Assembly: GCA_937898635.1 (NCBI GenBank)
Contig: CALEJW010000202.1
Location: 1 to 24,600, forward strand
Reading direction: 5' to 3'
DNA length: 24,600 nt
Origin: an uncultured Pseudomonadota bacterium
GTDB lineage: Bacteria > Pseudomonadota > Gammaproteobacteria > Burkholderiales > Usitatibacteraceae
The notes under the pieces are model-generated. The model was not told the origin of the DNA. It did no database searches and saw nothing but the letters and a program-made list of their open reading frames with translations. Position 1 is the first letter of the stretch. Every line of letters starts with the position of its first letter. Made by a program: the position numbers and the translations under genes. This document shows positions 16,136 through 22,588 of this stretch, piece after piece.

Positions 16136-16211
16136 CGGGAGTCTCCTCAGGGGGAATCGGTACGCCTCGCCGGCAGCCTCTCTCGGGCCCGCCTTCTCGA
16201 GGTCGCCTGCG

Positions 16212-16220
16212 AGTGTAGCA
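16212..16220 (-). promoter_or_regulatory. Putative extended -10 promoter for tctCBA
   Basis: On the minus strand TGCTACACT combines a TGn extension with TACACT (4 of 6 to consensus), about 77 nt upstream of the tctC start. There is no clear -35 box, as expected for an extended -10 element. It is the only AT-containing patch in this intergenic stretch. Confidence 0.45.
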
Positions 16221-16264
16221 AATGGCACCGCCGGGCGCGCCGGAGGGGCCCCGAAGGCGCTCGT

Positions 16265-17185
16265 TCAGGCGGCGGAGATCGCGGCGAGCACCAGGAACGC
16301 GGCGAGCCACAGCACGAGCGCGCGCCACAGCATGCCCTCGAGGCTCGCGAGCGCCTCCTCCCCCGCGGGCTCGCCCGTGCCGAGCGTGGGCCGGTCCACG
16401 ACGGCCTCGCCGCGCGCGACGGGCTCCCCCAGCCGCACGCCGAGCGCGCCGGCGCCGCTCGCGAGGACGATGCCCTCGCCCGGCCGCAGCCATTGCGCGG
16501 CCTGGGAGCGCCAGCAGAAGAGCGCGTCCTCGAAATCGCCCACGATCGCGAAGACGAAGGCGCTCACCCGCTGCGGCACCCAGTCGAGGACCTCGAACGC
16601 GCGCCCGGCGAACCAGCCGAACTCGCGCTCGCCGGCGTCCTCGCCCAGTTCCCAGAGGCGCGCGGCGCGCTGGGTGAGCGGATACAGCACCGCGCCGAGG
16701 GGCCCGGGGAGGACGAGGAACCAGAAGAGGATGGCGAAGGTCCCGTGGTGGGCCTCGCGCAGGCCCTGTTCCGCGGCGAGGCGGGCGATGGCGCCGGGGT
16801 CGTCCGAGGCGGGCGCCTCTCCCTGCCACTGGGCCAGCCGCCGCGAGGCCGCCGCGGCGTCGCCGTCGCGCAGGCTCCTCTCGATCGCGCCGAGGGCCGC
16901 CGTGGACTGCAGGAACCGCAGGCTGCCATAGAGGATGACCGCGTCGAGCACGAGGAGGACCACGCCGTGGATCGACGCCGCGAGCCCCGCGAGCAGCGCG
17001 AGCGGCACGAGGACGACGGCGACCAGCGCCCCGTAGGCGAGGATTCCCGAATTGCGATCGCCCGCGTCCAGGCGCTTGGCCGCGGAAAGGCACAGCCGCC
17101 CGTAGAAGGCGGCGAGCGGCGGGCGTTCCGGCAGGGGGTACGCGTATTGCGCGACGAGAGCGGCGAGGAGGGCGGCGAGGTTCAC
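16265..17185 (-). CDS. CobD/CbiB-family membrane protein
   Basis: A 306-residue integral membrane protein resembling the CobD/CbiB family (adenosylcobinamide-phosphate synthase-like). Features are the N-terminal membrane helix, DAGDRNSGILAYGALVAVVLVPLALLAG split over the second segment, an amphipathic cytoplasmic part around residues 85-120, FAILFWFLVLPGPLGAVLYP as a further helix, and AFEVLDWVPQRVSAFVFAIVGDFEDALFCW near residue 200, which matches the family's conserved late region. The start is GTG with GGAG 7 nt upstream. No other cobalamin genes are nearby, and the similarity is to the divergent betaproteobacterial branch, so a role in B12 synthesis is uncertain; AmpE-like regulatory function is an alternative. 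Confidence 0.75.
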   Translation of the reverse strand: MNLAALLAALVAQYAYPLPERPPLAAFYGRLCLSAAKRLDAGDRNSGILAYGALVAVVLVPLALLAGLAASIHGVVLLVLDAVILYGSLRFLQSTAALGAIERSLRDGDAAAASRRLAQWQGEAPASDDPGAIARLAAEQGLREAHHGTFAILFWFLVLPGPLGAVLYPLTQRAARLWELGEDAGEREFGWFAGRAFEVLDWVPQRVSAFVFAIVGDFEDALFCWRSQAAQWLRPGEGIVLASGAGALGVRLGEPVARGEAVVDRPTLGTGEPAGEEALASLEGMLWRALVLWLAAFLVLAAISAA

Positions 17186-17192
17186 GGCGGGG

Positions 17193-17214
17193 CTCCGGTC
17201 TGCCGGAGATTATA
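17193..17214 (-). promoter_or_regulatory. Consensus -10 box and Shine-Dalgarno-sequestering hairpin upstream of the CobD/CbiB-family gene
   Basis: A perfect TATAAT (minus strand, 17209-17214) stands 23 nt upstream of the GTG start at 17185. Directly after it a 6-bp perfect inverted repeat, CTCCGG and CCGGAG with a 4-nt loop (17193-17208), contains the GGAG ribosome site in its 3' arm. The expected transcription start is within or at the edge of this repeat, so it could be an operator or a short mRNA hairpin masking the ribosome site. No clear -35 box is visible. Confidence 0.5.
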
Positions 17215-17318
17215 GGTGCAGGGCGCTTCCCGCCGCGAGCGGATTGACCGGATGATGCCGCCGCCCGTGTCGCGCCAACTCGGGCGTGTACGCGGATCCA
17301 GGGCCGGGCACGGGCACG

Positions 17319-17350
17319 AAAAAAAGCCCCGCCGGGAAACCCGGCGGGGT
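17319..17350 (-). terminator. Strong intrinsic terminator (minus strand)
   Basis: A perfect 10-bp stem, CCCCGCCGGG and CCCGGCGGGG with an AAA/TTT loop (17327-17349), is followed on the minus strand by GC and a run of seven T (17319-17325). This is a textbook Rho-independent terminator. It would end transcripts coming from the acyltransferase operon (last stop at 17557) and any independent small RNA from the gap. On the plus strand there is no U tract. Confidence 0.9.
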
Positions 17351-17403
17351 CAATTACCGCTCTCGGAGGAGAAACTGCCGGCACGCCGGGTGGCGCGCCG
17401 ACA
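17319..17403 (-). ncRNA. Candidate small RNA with an anti-Shine-Dalgarno motif
   Basis: This is speculative. If transcription starts ~12 nt after the sigma54-like element at 17414-17429, a ~85-nt RNA ending at the strong terminator results. It contains UUUCUCCUCCGAGAG, in which UCUC and GAGA can pair to present CUCC in a loop. CUCCUCC is complementary to ribosome binding sites and is a known feature of some regulatory RNAs. The segment has no convincing ORF. The alternative is that it is just the 3' untranslated end of the operon upstream. Confidence 0.3.
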
Positions 17404-17413
17404 TCGCATACGC

Positions 17414-17429
17414 AGCATGGATCATGCCA
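17414..17429 (-). promoter_or_regulatory. Sigma54-like (-24/-12) promoter match
   Basis: The minus strand reads TGGCATGATCCATGCT. Against the sigma54 consensus TGGCACG-N4-TTGCW, 10 of 12 defined positions match, and the invariant GG and GC are correctly 10 nt apart. It is oriented towards the terminator at 17319. One such match can occur by chance, and no enhancer site was identified. Confidence 0.35.
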
Positions 17430-17556
17430 ATCGCAGGATCAGCCTGTTTCCCTGGTTCTTCAATGGGTTGAGCCGGATCCGTGCTCGCGGATCACGTCGC
17501 GGCGAGTCATTTTTTGGTGCGACGCAGCACCATCGTGGACCGGCAGCGGGCGCCGG

Positions 17557-18141
17557 CTATTGCGGATGGCGGCCCGGGATCCGCGCGAAATGCGCCTCGA
17601 CGCGCCGGCGCTCCGCCTCGATGTCCTCGCCCACCTCGAGGAGCGGCCCGATGCGCACCGCGCGGGCGCCATAGTCGAGGCCGACGAGGAGCACGGGAAC
17701 GCCGGCGCCCCGGGCGATGTGCAGGAATCCCGTCTTGAAGCGCTCCACCTTGCGGCGCGTGCCTTCCGGCGCGATCACCAGCACGCGCGAGGGCGCGCCC
17801 TCGAAGGCGGCGATGGCCTCGCCCACCACGCCATGGGCCGCGGAGCGGTCCACGGGAATGCCGCCCATCCAGCGCAGGAAATGCGAGAACGGCCACACGA
17901 AGAGGGTGTGCTTGCCGATGAAGGACAGGCGCAGGTCGAGCGCGAACATCGCGGCCGCACCGTGCACGAAGTCCCAGTTCGAGGTGTGCGGGGCGACGGC
18001 GATCACGAGCCGCGGCAGGTCGGGAAAGGCGCCCTCGAATCGCCAGCCCGTGAGGCGCATCACGGCGCGGCCGATCGCCCGCCACGGGGCCGAACCGCGC
18101 CGCGGGATCGCGGGCGGCACGATGACCGGCGGCGCGCTCAC
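17557..18141 (-). CDS. PlsC-like lysophospholipid acyltransferase family protein
   Basis: A 194-residue acyltransferase. The catalytic HX4D motif is HTSNWD (H52, D57), block II is FIGKHTLF, block III GGIPVDR at 93-99, and the substrate-binding EGTR is at 126-129. The reaction would be acyl transfer to lysophosphatidate or a related acceptor at the inner face of the membrane. At under 200 residues it belongs to the short family members without long membrane segments, so it may not be the main PlsC. The GTG start overlaps the dehydratase stop in a GTGA arrangement; a start seven codons later (also GTG) is possible. It is the last gene of the operon. Confidence 0.88.
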   Translation of the reverse strand: MSAPPVIVPPAIPRRGSAPWRAIGRAVMRLTGWRFEGAFPDLPRLVIAVAPHTSNWDFVHGAAAMFALDLRLSFIGKHTLFVWPFSHFLRWMGGIPVDRSAAHGVVGEAIAAFEGAPSRVLVIAPEGTRRKVERFKTGFLHIARGAGVPVLLVGLDYGARAVRIGPLLEVGEDIEAERRRVEAHFARIPGRHPQ

Positions 18142-19115
18142 GCGAAGAGCTTCGCGGCGGCGCCGAGGTCGACGTTGCCGCCGGAGAGGATCACGCCGAC
18201 GCGGGCGCCGCGCGTGTCGAGGCGGCCCGAGAGCACGCCGGCCGTCGCGAGCGCGCCGGTGGGCTCCACCACGAGCTTCATGCGCTCCCAGAGGAAGCGC
18301 ATGGCCCCGACCAGTTCCTCGTCGGTGACGGTGAGGAAGTCGTGCACGTTCTCCAGCACGAGCGGGAAGGTGTAGGCGCCGAGCGACTGGGTGCGGGCGC
18401 CATCGGCGATGGTCCGCGGATCCTCCACGCGCTGGAGCGTGCGGGTGCGGAAGGAGCGCGCGGCATCGTCGCCCGCGGCCGGCTCGACGCCGACCACCTT
18501 GATCCCGGGCGAGAGGTGGCGGGCGGCCACGGCGCAGCCCGACAGGAGCCCGCCGCCGCCGCAGCACACGAAGAGCCAGTCGAGCGGACCCGTCTCCTCG
18601 AGGAGTTCGCGCGCCGCAGTGCCCTGGCCGGCGATCACGTGCGGGTGGTCGAAAGGGGGAATGAGCGTGGCGCCCCGTTCCGCGGCGATGCCCGCGGCGA
18701 ATGGCTCGCGGTCCTGGCCCGCCGCGCGGTCGTAGAAGATCACCTCGGCGCCGTAGCCCTTCGTGGCCGCCACCTTCACCGCGGGAGCATCCGCGGGCAT
18801 CACGATCGCCGCCGGGATGCCGAGGAGGCGGCCCGCGAGCGCGACGGCCTGGGCGTGGTTGCCCGAGGAGAAGGCCACCACGCCCCGCCGGGCCTCCTCG
18901 GGGCCCAGGCGGGACAGGGCGTTGTAGGCGCCCCGGAACTTGAACGCCCCCATGCGCTGGAAGTTCTCGCACTTGAAGAAGGCCTTCGCGCCCGTGAGGG
19001 CGTCGAACGTGCGCGAGGTGTGCACGGGCGTGCGGTGGGCGACGCCCTCGAGCCGCCGGGCGGCCGAGGCGATGTCGTCCCAGGTGACGGCCGGGCCGCC
19101 GCCGCGGTCGTCCAT
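18138..19115 (-). CDS. Threonine/serine dehydratase (PLP-dependent, fold type II)
   Basis: A 325-residue protein of the threonine ammonia-lyase / serine racemase group. The PLP lysine is K59 in GAFKFRGA, SSGNHAQ at 83-89 is the substrate loop, and CCGGGGLLSG is the phosphate-binding Gly-rich loop. The length matches catabolic or short forms; there is no C-terminal ACT domain, so isoleucine feedback control as in biosynthetic IlvA is not expected. Serine/threonine deamination, serine racemisation or hydroxyaspartate dehydration cannot be told apart by eye. It starts 7 nt after the DUF6494 gene and overlaps the acyltransferase by 4 nt. Confidence 0.9.
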   Translation of the reverse strand: MDDRGGGPAVTWDDIASAARRLEGVAHRTPVHTSRTFDALTGAKAFFKCENFQRMGAFKFRGAYNALSRLGPEEARRGVVAFSSGNHAQAVALAGRLLGIPAAIVMPADAPAVKVAATKGYGAEVIFYDRAAGQDREPFAAGIAAERGATLIPPFDHPHVIAGQGTAARELLEETGPLDWLFVCCGGGGLLSGCAVAARHLSPGIKVVGVEPAAGDDAARSFRTRTLQRVEDPRTIADGARTQSLGAYTFPLVLENVHDFLTVTDEELVGAMRFLWERMKLVVEPTGALATAGVLSGRLDTRGARVGVILSGGNVDLGAAAKLFA

Positions 19116-19122
19116 GGCCGGC

Positions 19123-19329
19123 CTACTCGAGCGCGATGCGCCCGTCGATCGTCACGCGCAGCGCGAGCCCGTCGATGGTGAGCGTCATGGCCGCGGGCAG
19201 GGTCTCGCCGCCCTTGAGGCGGCCGTCGGCGATCGCCGCCTCCACGGCGTTCTCGATCTCGCGCTGGGACTGCACGCCCACGCTCTTCAGGAACTTGCGG
19301 ATGCTCATGTTGAGGGTTTCGGGATTCAC
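19123..19329 (-). CDS. DUF6494 family protein
   Basis: A 68-residue protein. MNPETLNMSIRKFLKSVGV, QREIENAVEAAI and the end LTIDGLALRVTIDG match my recollection of DUF6494, a small betaproteobacterial family without known function. The start is GTG, supported by AGGAG 6 nt upstream; this site overlaps the TAG stop of the preceding 91-residue gene, so the two are tightly coupled. No signal peptide or membrane helix is present. The helical first half followed by a beta-rich tail suggests a small soluble adaptor, but that is only a reading of composition. Confidence 0.8.
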   Translation of the reverse strand: MNPETLNMSIRKFLKSVGVQSQREIENAVEAAIADGRLKGGETLPAAMTLTIDGLALRVTIDGRIALE

Positions 19330-19337
19330 GGCCTCTC

Positions 19338-19613
19338 CTATCGGGCGCGGGTGATGGCGGCGAGCGCGTCGCGAAGCGTGTCCTCGGGCAGGTCGTTCAC
19401 GCTCTCCGCGAGGAGCTCGGCCTCGGTGGCGACGGACTCGGGAAGCGCCCGGCTCTCCATGAGGGCCACGAACTGCGCCGCCGCCCCCGCCACCTTGAGC
19501 AGGTGCGACCTCTCGCGCATCAGGAGGTCGATCTCCTTGCCCAGCATGAAGGTTCCCGTGCTCTCGCCGACCATCGCCATGACCCCACCCGTCGCCTCGT
19601 TCGAAGACGACAT
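19338..19613 (-). CDS. Hypothetical protein, 91 residues
   Basis: Not recognised. The N-terminus is Gly/Ser/Thr-rich (MSSSNEATGGVMAMVGEST), followed by a mostly helical body with LGKEIDLLMRERSHLLKVAG and LMESRALPESVATEAELLAESVNDLPEDTLRDAL. There is no signal peptide; the protein looks acidic and alpha-helical. It begins 18 nt after the DUF6352 stop and ends inside the DUF6494 ribosome site, so position in a tightly packed operon supports it as a real gene. A start at the internal MAMVGEST is possible. Confidence 0.7.
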   Translation of the reverse strand: MSSSNEATGGVMAMVGESTGTFMLGKEIDLLMRERSHLLKVAGAAAQFVALMESRALPESVATEAELLAESVNDLPEDTLRDALAAITRAR

Positions 19614-19631
19614 CTTACCGCGATGCGGCGT

Positions 19632-20663
19632 TCAGCTCGCCCGCGCGAAGGGCAGGTTCACCAGCAGGTTCTGGGGCTTCAACCGCAGGGTGTGGTCCTC
19701 GCGGAACGCAAGCCCCAGGTAGACCGGGAGCCCGGCGGCCTCGGGCAAGGCGTCGGCGGGATCGGTGAAGACGAGGCGGAAGAGCGTGGCGAGGCGGGCC
19801 CGCGCCTCCCCGGCGAGCGCCTCGCCGCGGTAGAGGGCGTTGAGGATCGCCGTGGACTCGACGTCGAGCCCCGCGTGCCAGCGCCAGTGCCCGTCGTCGA
19901 TGCGCTCGACCGGCTCGATCGCGACCCGCGCGCCCGCGAGGTGCGCCACCCAGCGCTCCATCAGCGTGGCGAGCGCCCGGGCGCCCTCGCGGCCGGGCGT
20001 CAGGTCGAGGAGGAAGGAGTGGAGCTCGTCGCGCAGGAAGTAGAACGCGGCGTTCTCCGCGTTGAGGACGTCCATCTTCACCGGCGCCACCGGCGTCTTC
20101 TGCTGCCGCAGGAGCCGGCCGACGCTGCCGAAACCGCCGGTCTCGGCGTAGGCCTCGATGGTGGAGGCGTCGGCCGCGAGCACCTGTCCGCCTTCGACGC
20201 TCACCCGCTGTGCGCGGAAGAAGAGCTCCCCGGCCCGCGCGAGCCAGGGGTCGGCGAGGCCGTCGAGCAGGCCGCGGACGATGGCCTGCGCCAGTGCATC
20301 GACGAAGGGCGGCGCGATGGCGCCGCCGGACGGCACGCCGTGGCCGCGCCCGAAGCGCTCGAGGTAGCAGGCCTCCAGGGACCCCGTGGCGAGCAGGCGG
20401 TCGCGGAAGCGCAGGAACTCGTCCCAGTTCTCGCGCGCGTCCGCGTCCTCCACGGCCGCGAGATCCGCGGCCCCGAGCGCGAGGCGCGGCTTCTCGAGGA
20501 GCCGCGCGTGCAGGTGGCGCTCGCCGGGCCCCGCGTCCGGGGGCGGAACGAGTTCCGGACGGGCCAGGAAGAGCCGGAAGTAGTCGTCGCCGGGCCGGAG
20601 CCACCCCTCGGGCCCGCGCTCGAGGTGGCGAAAGCCGCTCGAGGCCCAGAAGTCCTGGGCCAC
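19632..20663 (-). CDS. DUF6352 family protein
   Basis: A 343-residue protein resembling, from memory, DUF6352. The start DFWASSGFRHLERGPEGWLRPGDDYFRLFLARPEL is split here as DFWASSGFRHL and GWLRPGDDYFRLFLARPEL; later LADPWLARAGELFFRAQRVS, EAYAETGGFGSVGRLL and VKMDVLNAENAAFYF stand out. The C-terminus contains DDGHWRWHAGLDVESTAILN. There is no signal peptide and no known catalytic motif. The start is GTG, 2 nt after the PaaI stop, indicating translational coupling. Function unknown. Confidence 0.8.
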   Translation of the reverse strand: MAQDFWASSGFRHLERGPEGWLRPGDDYFRLFLARPELVPPPDAGPGERHLHARLLEKPRLALGAADLAAVEDADARENWDEFLRFRDRLLATGSLEACYLERFGRGHGVPSGGAIAPPFVDALAQAIVRGLLDGLADPWLARAGELFFRAQRVSVEGGQVLAADASTIEAYAETGGFGSVGRLLRQQKTPVAPVKMDVLNAENAAFYFLRDELHSFLLDLTPGREGARALATLMERWVAHLAGARVAIEPVERIDDGHWRWHAGLDVESTAILNALYRGEALAGEARARLATLFRLVFTDPADALPEAAGLPVYLGLAFREDHTLRLKPQNLLVNLPFARAS

Positions 20664-20665
20664 CG

Positions 20666-21136
20666 CTAGCCCCGGACGGCGTCGCGGCCGACGATGCGCA
20701 TGAGCGTCTGCAGCCCCGTCGCGCAGTGGGTGCGCCGCCCCGCCTTCTCGACCTCCACGTCGAACCGCGCCACCGTGATCGTGCGTCCCGCGCGCAGGAC
20801 CCGGCCCGTGGCGAGGATGCGCTCGCCGTCGGCGGGCGCCATCAGGTTCACCTTGAATTCCACCGTGAGCACGCCCGCCTCGGCCGGGAAGAGCGTGTAG
20901 GCGGCGTAGCCGCCCGCCGAGTCGGCCACCGTCGCGAGGACGCCGGCATGGAAGAAGCCGTGCTGCTGCGAGAGCTCGGCGCGGAAGTCCACCGCGATCT
21001 CCACGAGGCCCGGCGCCACCCGCCCGAGCGAGGCGCCGAGGAGGGCCATCACGCCCTGCTTCGCGAAGCTCTCGCGGGTGCGCCGCTCGAAGTCCGCGTC
21101 GGCGGGCGTGAAGGCGGGGTCGGCGCCGGCGTCCAC
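20666..21136 (-). CDS. PaaI-family hotdog thioesterase
   Basis: A 156-residue single-hotdog protein. SQQHGFFHAGVLATVADSAGGYAAYT at ~56-81 contains the PaaI-type active-site region (HGFFHAG and the Asp of VADSAG). It is followed by TVEFKVNLMAPADGE, typical of the central strand. It would hydrolyse an acyl- or aryl-CoA thioester in the cytosol, normally as a tetramer. The start is GTG, 5 nt after the decarboxylase stop; no ATG is available before residue 30, which lies inside the domain. The CoA substrate is not predictable. Confidence 0.88.
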   Translation of the reverse strand: MDAGADPAFTPADADFERRTRESFAKQGVMALLGASLGRVAPGLVEIAVDFRAELSQQHGFFHAGVLATVADSAGGYAAYTLFPAEAGVLTVEFKVNLMAPADGERILATGRVLRAGRTITVARFDVEVEKAGRRTHCATGLQTLMRIVGRDAVRG

Positions 21137-21141
21137 CGTGC

Positions 21142-22326
21142 CTACAGCGTGCCGAGGACAGCCACCTCGGGCAGCGGGAAGCCGTTGAAGTTCGAGGCGT
21201 ACGCGGTGGTGTAGGCGCCCGCGTTCTTGATGAAGATGAAGTCGCCCTCCTGGAGGTCGGCGGGCAGGAGTTCGTCGCGCATCACCACGTCCACCGAGTC
21301 GCAGGTGGGACCGGCCACGTTCCAGGCCACGGGCTCGCCGTCGCGGTCGGTGTAGAGGTTGTAGCGCAGGCCTTCCGTCGTCTCGATGACGCCGCCGAAG
21401 ACGCCCGCGTCCCAGTACATCCAGCGCTGGCCGTTGCGCGTGGCGGTGCCGACGACGCGGCAGATGAAGTAGCCGGCGTCGGAGACGAGGTAGCGCCCGG
21501 GCTCGGCGATCACCTGGATCTCGGGCCCGAAGTGGCGCAGCTCGCGGTTGATCACGTCCGCGATCGTCTCGATCGAGGGAATCGGCTTCACGTGCCGGAC
21601 CGGGTAGCCGCCGCCCAGGTTGAGCAGCCGCGGCGTGAGGCCCGCCGTGCGCATCGCGGCGAAGACCTTGCGCGCGCGCTCCATGCCCACGCGCCAGTTC
21701 TCGGGGTTCAGGCACTGCGAGCCCACGTGGAAAGTGATGCCGGCGAGGTCCGCCTTGCAATCGACCGCGGCCTCGATGAGTTCCGGGATGTCGCTCATGT
21801 GCGCGCCGAACTTCCCGGCGAGCGGCCAGTCGCTGCCGATGTTGGGCGCGTCGATGCGCAGGTAGAGCTTCGCGTCGGCCTTGACCGACTGCACCTTGCG
21901 GATCTCCTCGACGGAGTCCACCACGTACCACTCGACACCCTTGGCCGCGGCGTACTGCAGGTAGGCGCGCGACTTCATGGGGTTGGAGTAGAAGATCTCC
22001 GCCACGGGCACGCCCAGGGACAGGAGGAGATCCAGCTCCGCGATCGAGGCGATCTCGAAGCCCGCGCCCTCCTGGATCAGCGCCCTCAGCACCCGCGGGT
22101 CGGGATTGGCCTTGACGGCGAAGTGGGGGCGCACGCGCGGCAGCGCCGCCCGGAAGCGGCGGGTCTTGGTGCGCACGATGGCGAGATCGACGAGGAGGAC
22201 CGGCTTGCGGTAGGCGTGCCGGGCGAGGTACTGCTTGACGCGGGTGAAGTCGAGGCTGACTTCGGGATGGGTGTCGAGGGGAAACTCCGGGAGGGGGCGG
22301 AGCTTCTTGACTACGGCTCGGGGCAT
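21142..22326 (-). CDS. Type III PLP-dependent decarboxylase, ornithine/lysine-type
   Basis: A 394-residue alanine-racemase-fold decarboxylase. The PLP lysine is K72 in HFAVKANPD; HVGSQ (200-204), GGGYP (238-242) and EPGR (275-278) bind the cofactor phosphate and ring; GPTCDSVD holds the catalytic Cys342 and substrate-binding Asp343. Length and motifs match bacterial ornithine decarboxylases making putrescine, but lysine or broad specificity is possible. The ATG lacks a ribosome site of its own and lies inside the end of an upstream arginine-rich ORF, so its translation probably depends on that ORF. It heads a run of seven closely spaced genes. Confidence 0.92.
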   Translation of the reverse strand: MPRAVVKKLRPLPEFPLDTHPEVSLDFTRVKQYLARHAYRKPVLLVDLAIVRTKTRRFRAALPRVRPHFAVKANPDPRVLRALIQEGAGFEIASIAELDLLLSLGVPVAEIFYSNPMKSRAYLQYAAAKGVEWYVVDSVEEIRKVQSVKADAKLYLRIDAPNIGSDWPLAGKFGAHMSDIPELIEAAVDCKADLAGITFHVGSQCLNPENWRVGMERARKVFAAMRTAGLTPRLLNLGGGYPVRHVKPIPSIETIADVINRELRHFGPEIQVIAEPGRYLVSDAGYFICRVVGTATRNGQRWMYWDAGVFGGVIETTEGLRYNLYTDRDGEPVAWNVAGPTCDSVDVVMRDELLPADLQEGDFIFIKNAGAYTTAYASNFNGFPLPEVAVLGTL

Positions 22327-22427
22327 CGATGTCTTTCGTGACGGGTCGTCGAGGCGATACGGGAGTGGCGGATGGCGCCCGCGCTGGCGCCTTCGGCATG
22401 GCCCCGGTACTTCCTCGCTCCTGTCAT
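22311..22427 (-). CDS. Putative arginine-rich leader peptide (38 residues) upstream of the decarboxylase
   Basis: The ORF starts at an ATG with a near-perfect ribosome site (AAGGAGGT, 4-nt gap to the ATG) and ends 13 nt inside the decarboxylase gene, in a different frame. Seven of 38 residues are Arg and four His; the Arg codons AGA and CGA, which look rare for GC-rich DNA, fall at codons 32 and 34, and the decarboxylase ATG spans codons 34-35. It resembles no protein known to me. The layout suggests a regulatory uORF: translating ribosomes would deliver initiation to the decarboxylase, and stalling at the late Arg codons would block it. SpeFL in enterobacteria is a functional precedent, not a homologue. 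Confidence 0.6.
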   Translation of the reverse strand: MTGARKYRGHAEGASAGAIRHSRIASTTRHERHRCPEP

Positions 22428-22431
22428 GATG

Positions 22432-22439
22432 ACCTCCTT
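22432..22439 (-). promoter_or_regulatory. Near-perfect ribosome binding site of the leader ORF
   Basis: AAGGAGGT on the minus strand is fully complementary to the 16S rRNA 3' tail and is 4 nt from the ATG at 22427. It is the strongest ribosome site in the window, yet it serves a 38-codon ORF rather than the enzyme gene. Confidence 0.8.
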
Positions 22440-22500
22440 CGGCTCCCCATCCGGGGCGGCTTGGGCTCCCGGCGCGGCGCCGGGGGCGAAAAATGCGCGA

Positions 22501-22531
22501 AGTATAGGGCAAATCGCGGCGGGAGCCGCAA
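22501..22531 (-). promoter_or_regulatory. Putative sigma70 promoter of the leader-decarboxylase operon
   Basis: On the minus strand TTGCGG (22526-22531) and TATACT (22501-22506, 5 of 6 to the -10 consensus) are separated by 19 nt, slightly longer than optimal. Transcription would begin near 22494. A GC-rich 7-bp hairpin CCCGGCG/CGCCGGG follows in the untranslated leader at about 22467-22483, before the leader ORF. Confidence 0.5.
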
Positions 22532-22588
22532 GTTTTCTCGCGTGGCGGCGCCCATGGGCCCGAGGGGGCATGGACAACGCCCCGGCGC

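Larger units (their letters stand above)
17186..17556. other. 371-nt stretch without a recognised protein gene
   Basis: It lies between the CobD/CbiB-family gene and the acyltransferase gene. It holds the -10/hairpin of the former (17193-17214), the intrinsic terminator (17319-17350), the sigma54-like match (17414-17429) and a small 5-bp hairpin next to a T6 run (17511-17532). It is less GC-rich than its neighbours. Open frames crossing it on either strand have no family resemblance, and no tRNA-like fold was seen. Confidence 0.6.

Noticed and set aside
14943..17384. An 813-codon minus-strand frame
   Set aside because: Shadow of tctC and the CobD/CbiB-family gene; Arg/Gly-rich with no domain signal.
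17286..17471. A 61-codon plus-strand ORF in the 371-nt gap, and short minus-strand ORFs there
   Set aside because: They cross the intrinsic terminator or lack ribosome sites and resemble nothing known.
17511..17532. T6 run beside a 5-bp hairpin as a plus-strand or minus-strand terminator
   Set aside because: The T run precedes the stem on the plus strand and becomes an A run after it on the minus strand, so neither orientation fits an intrinsic terminator.
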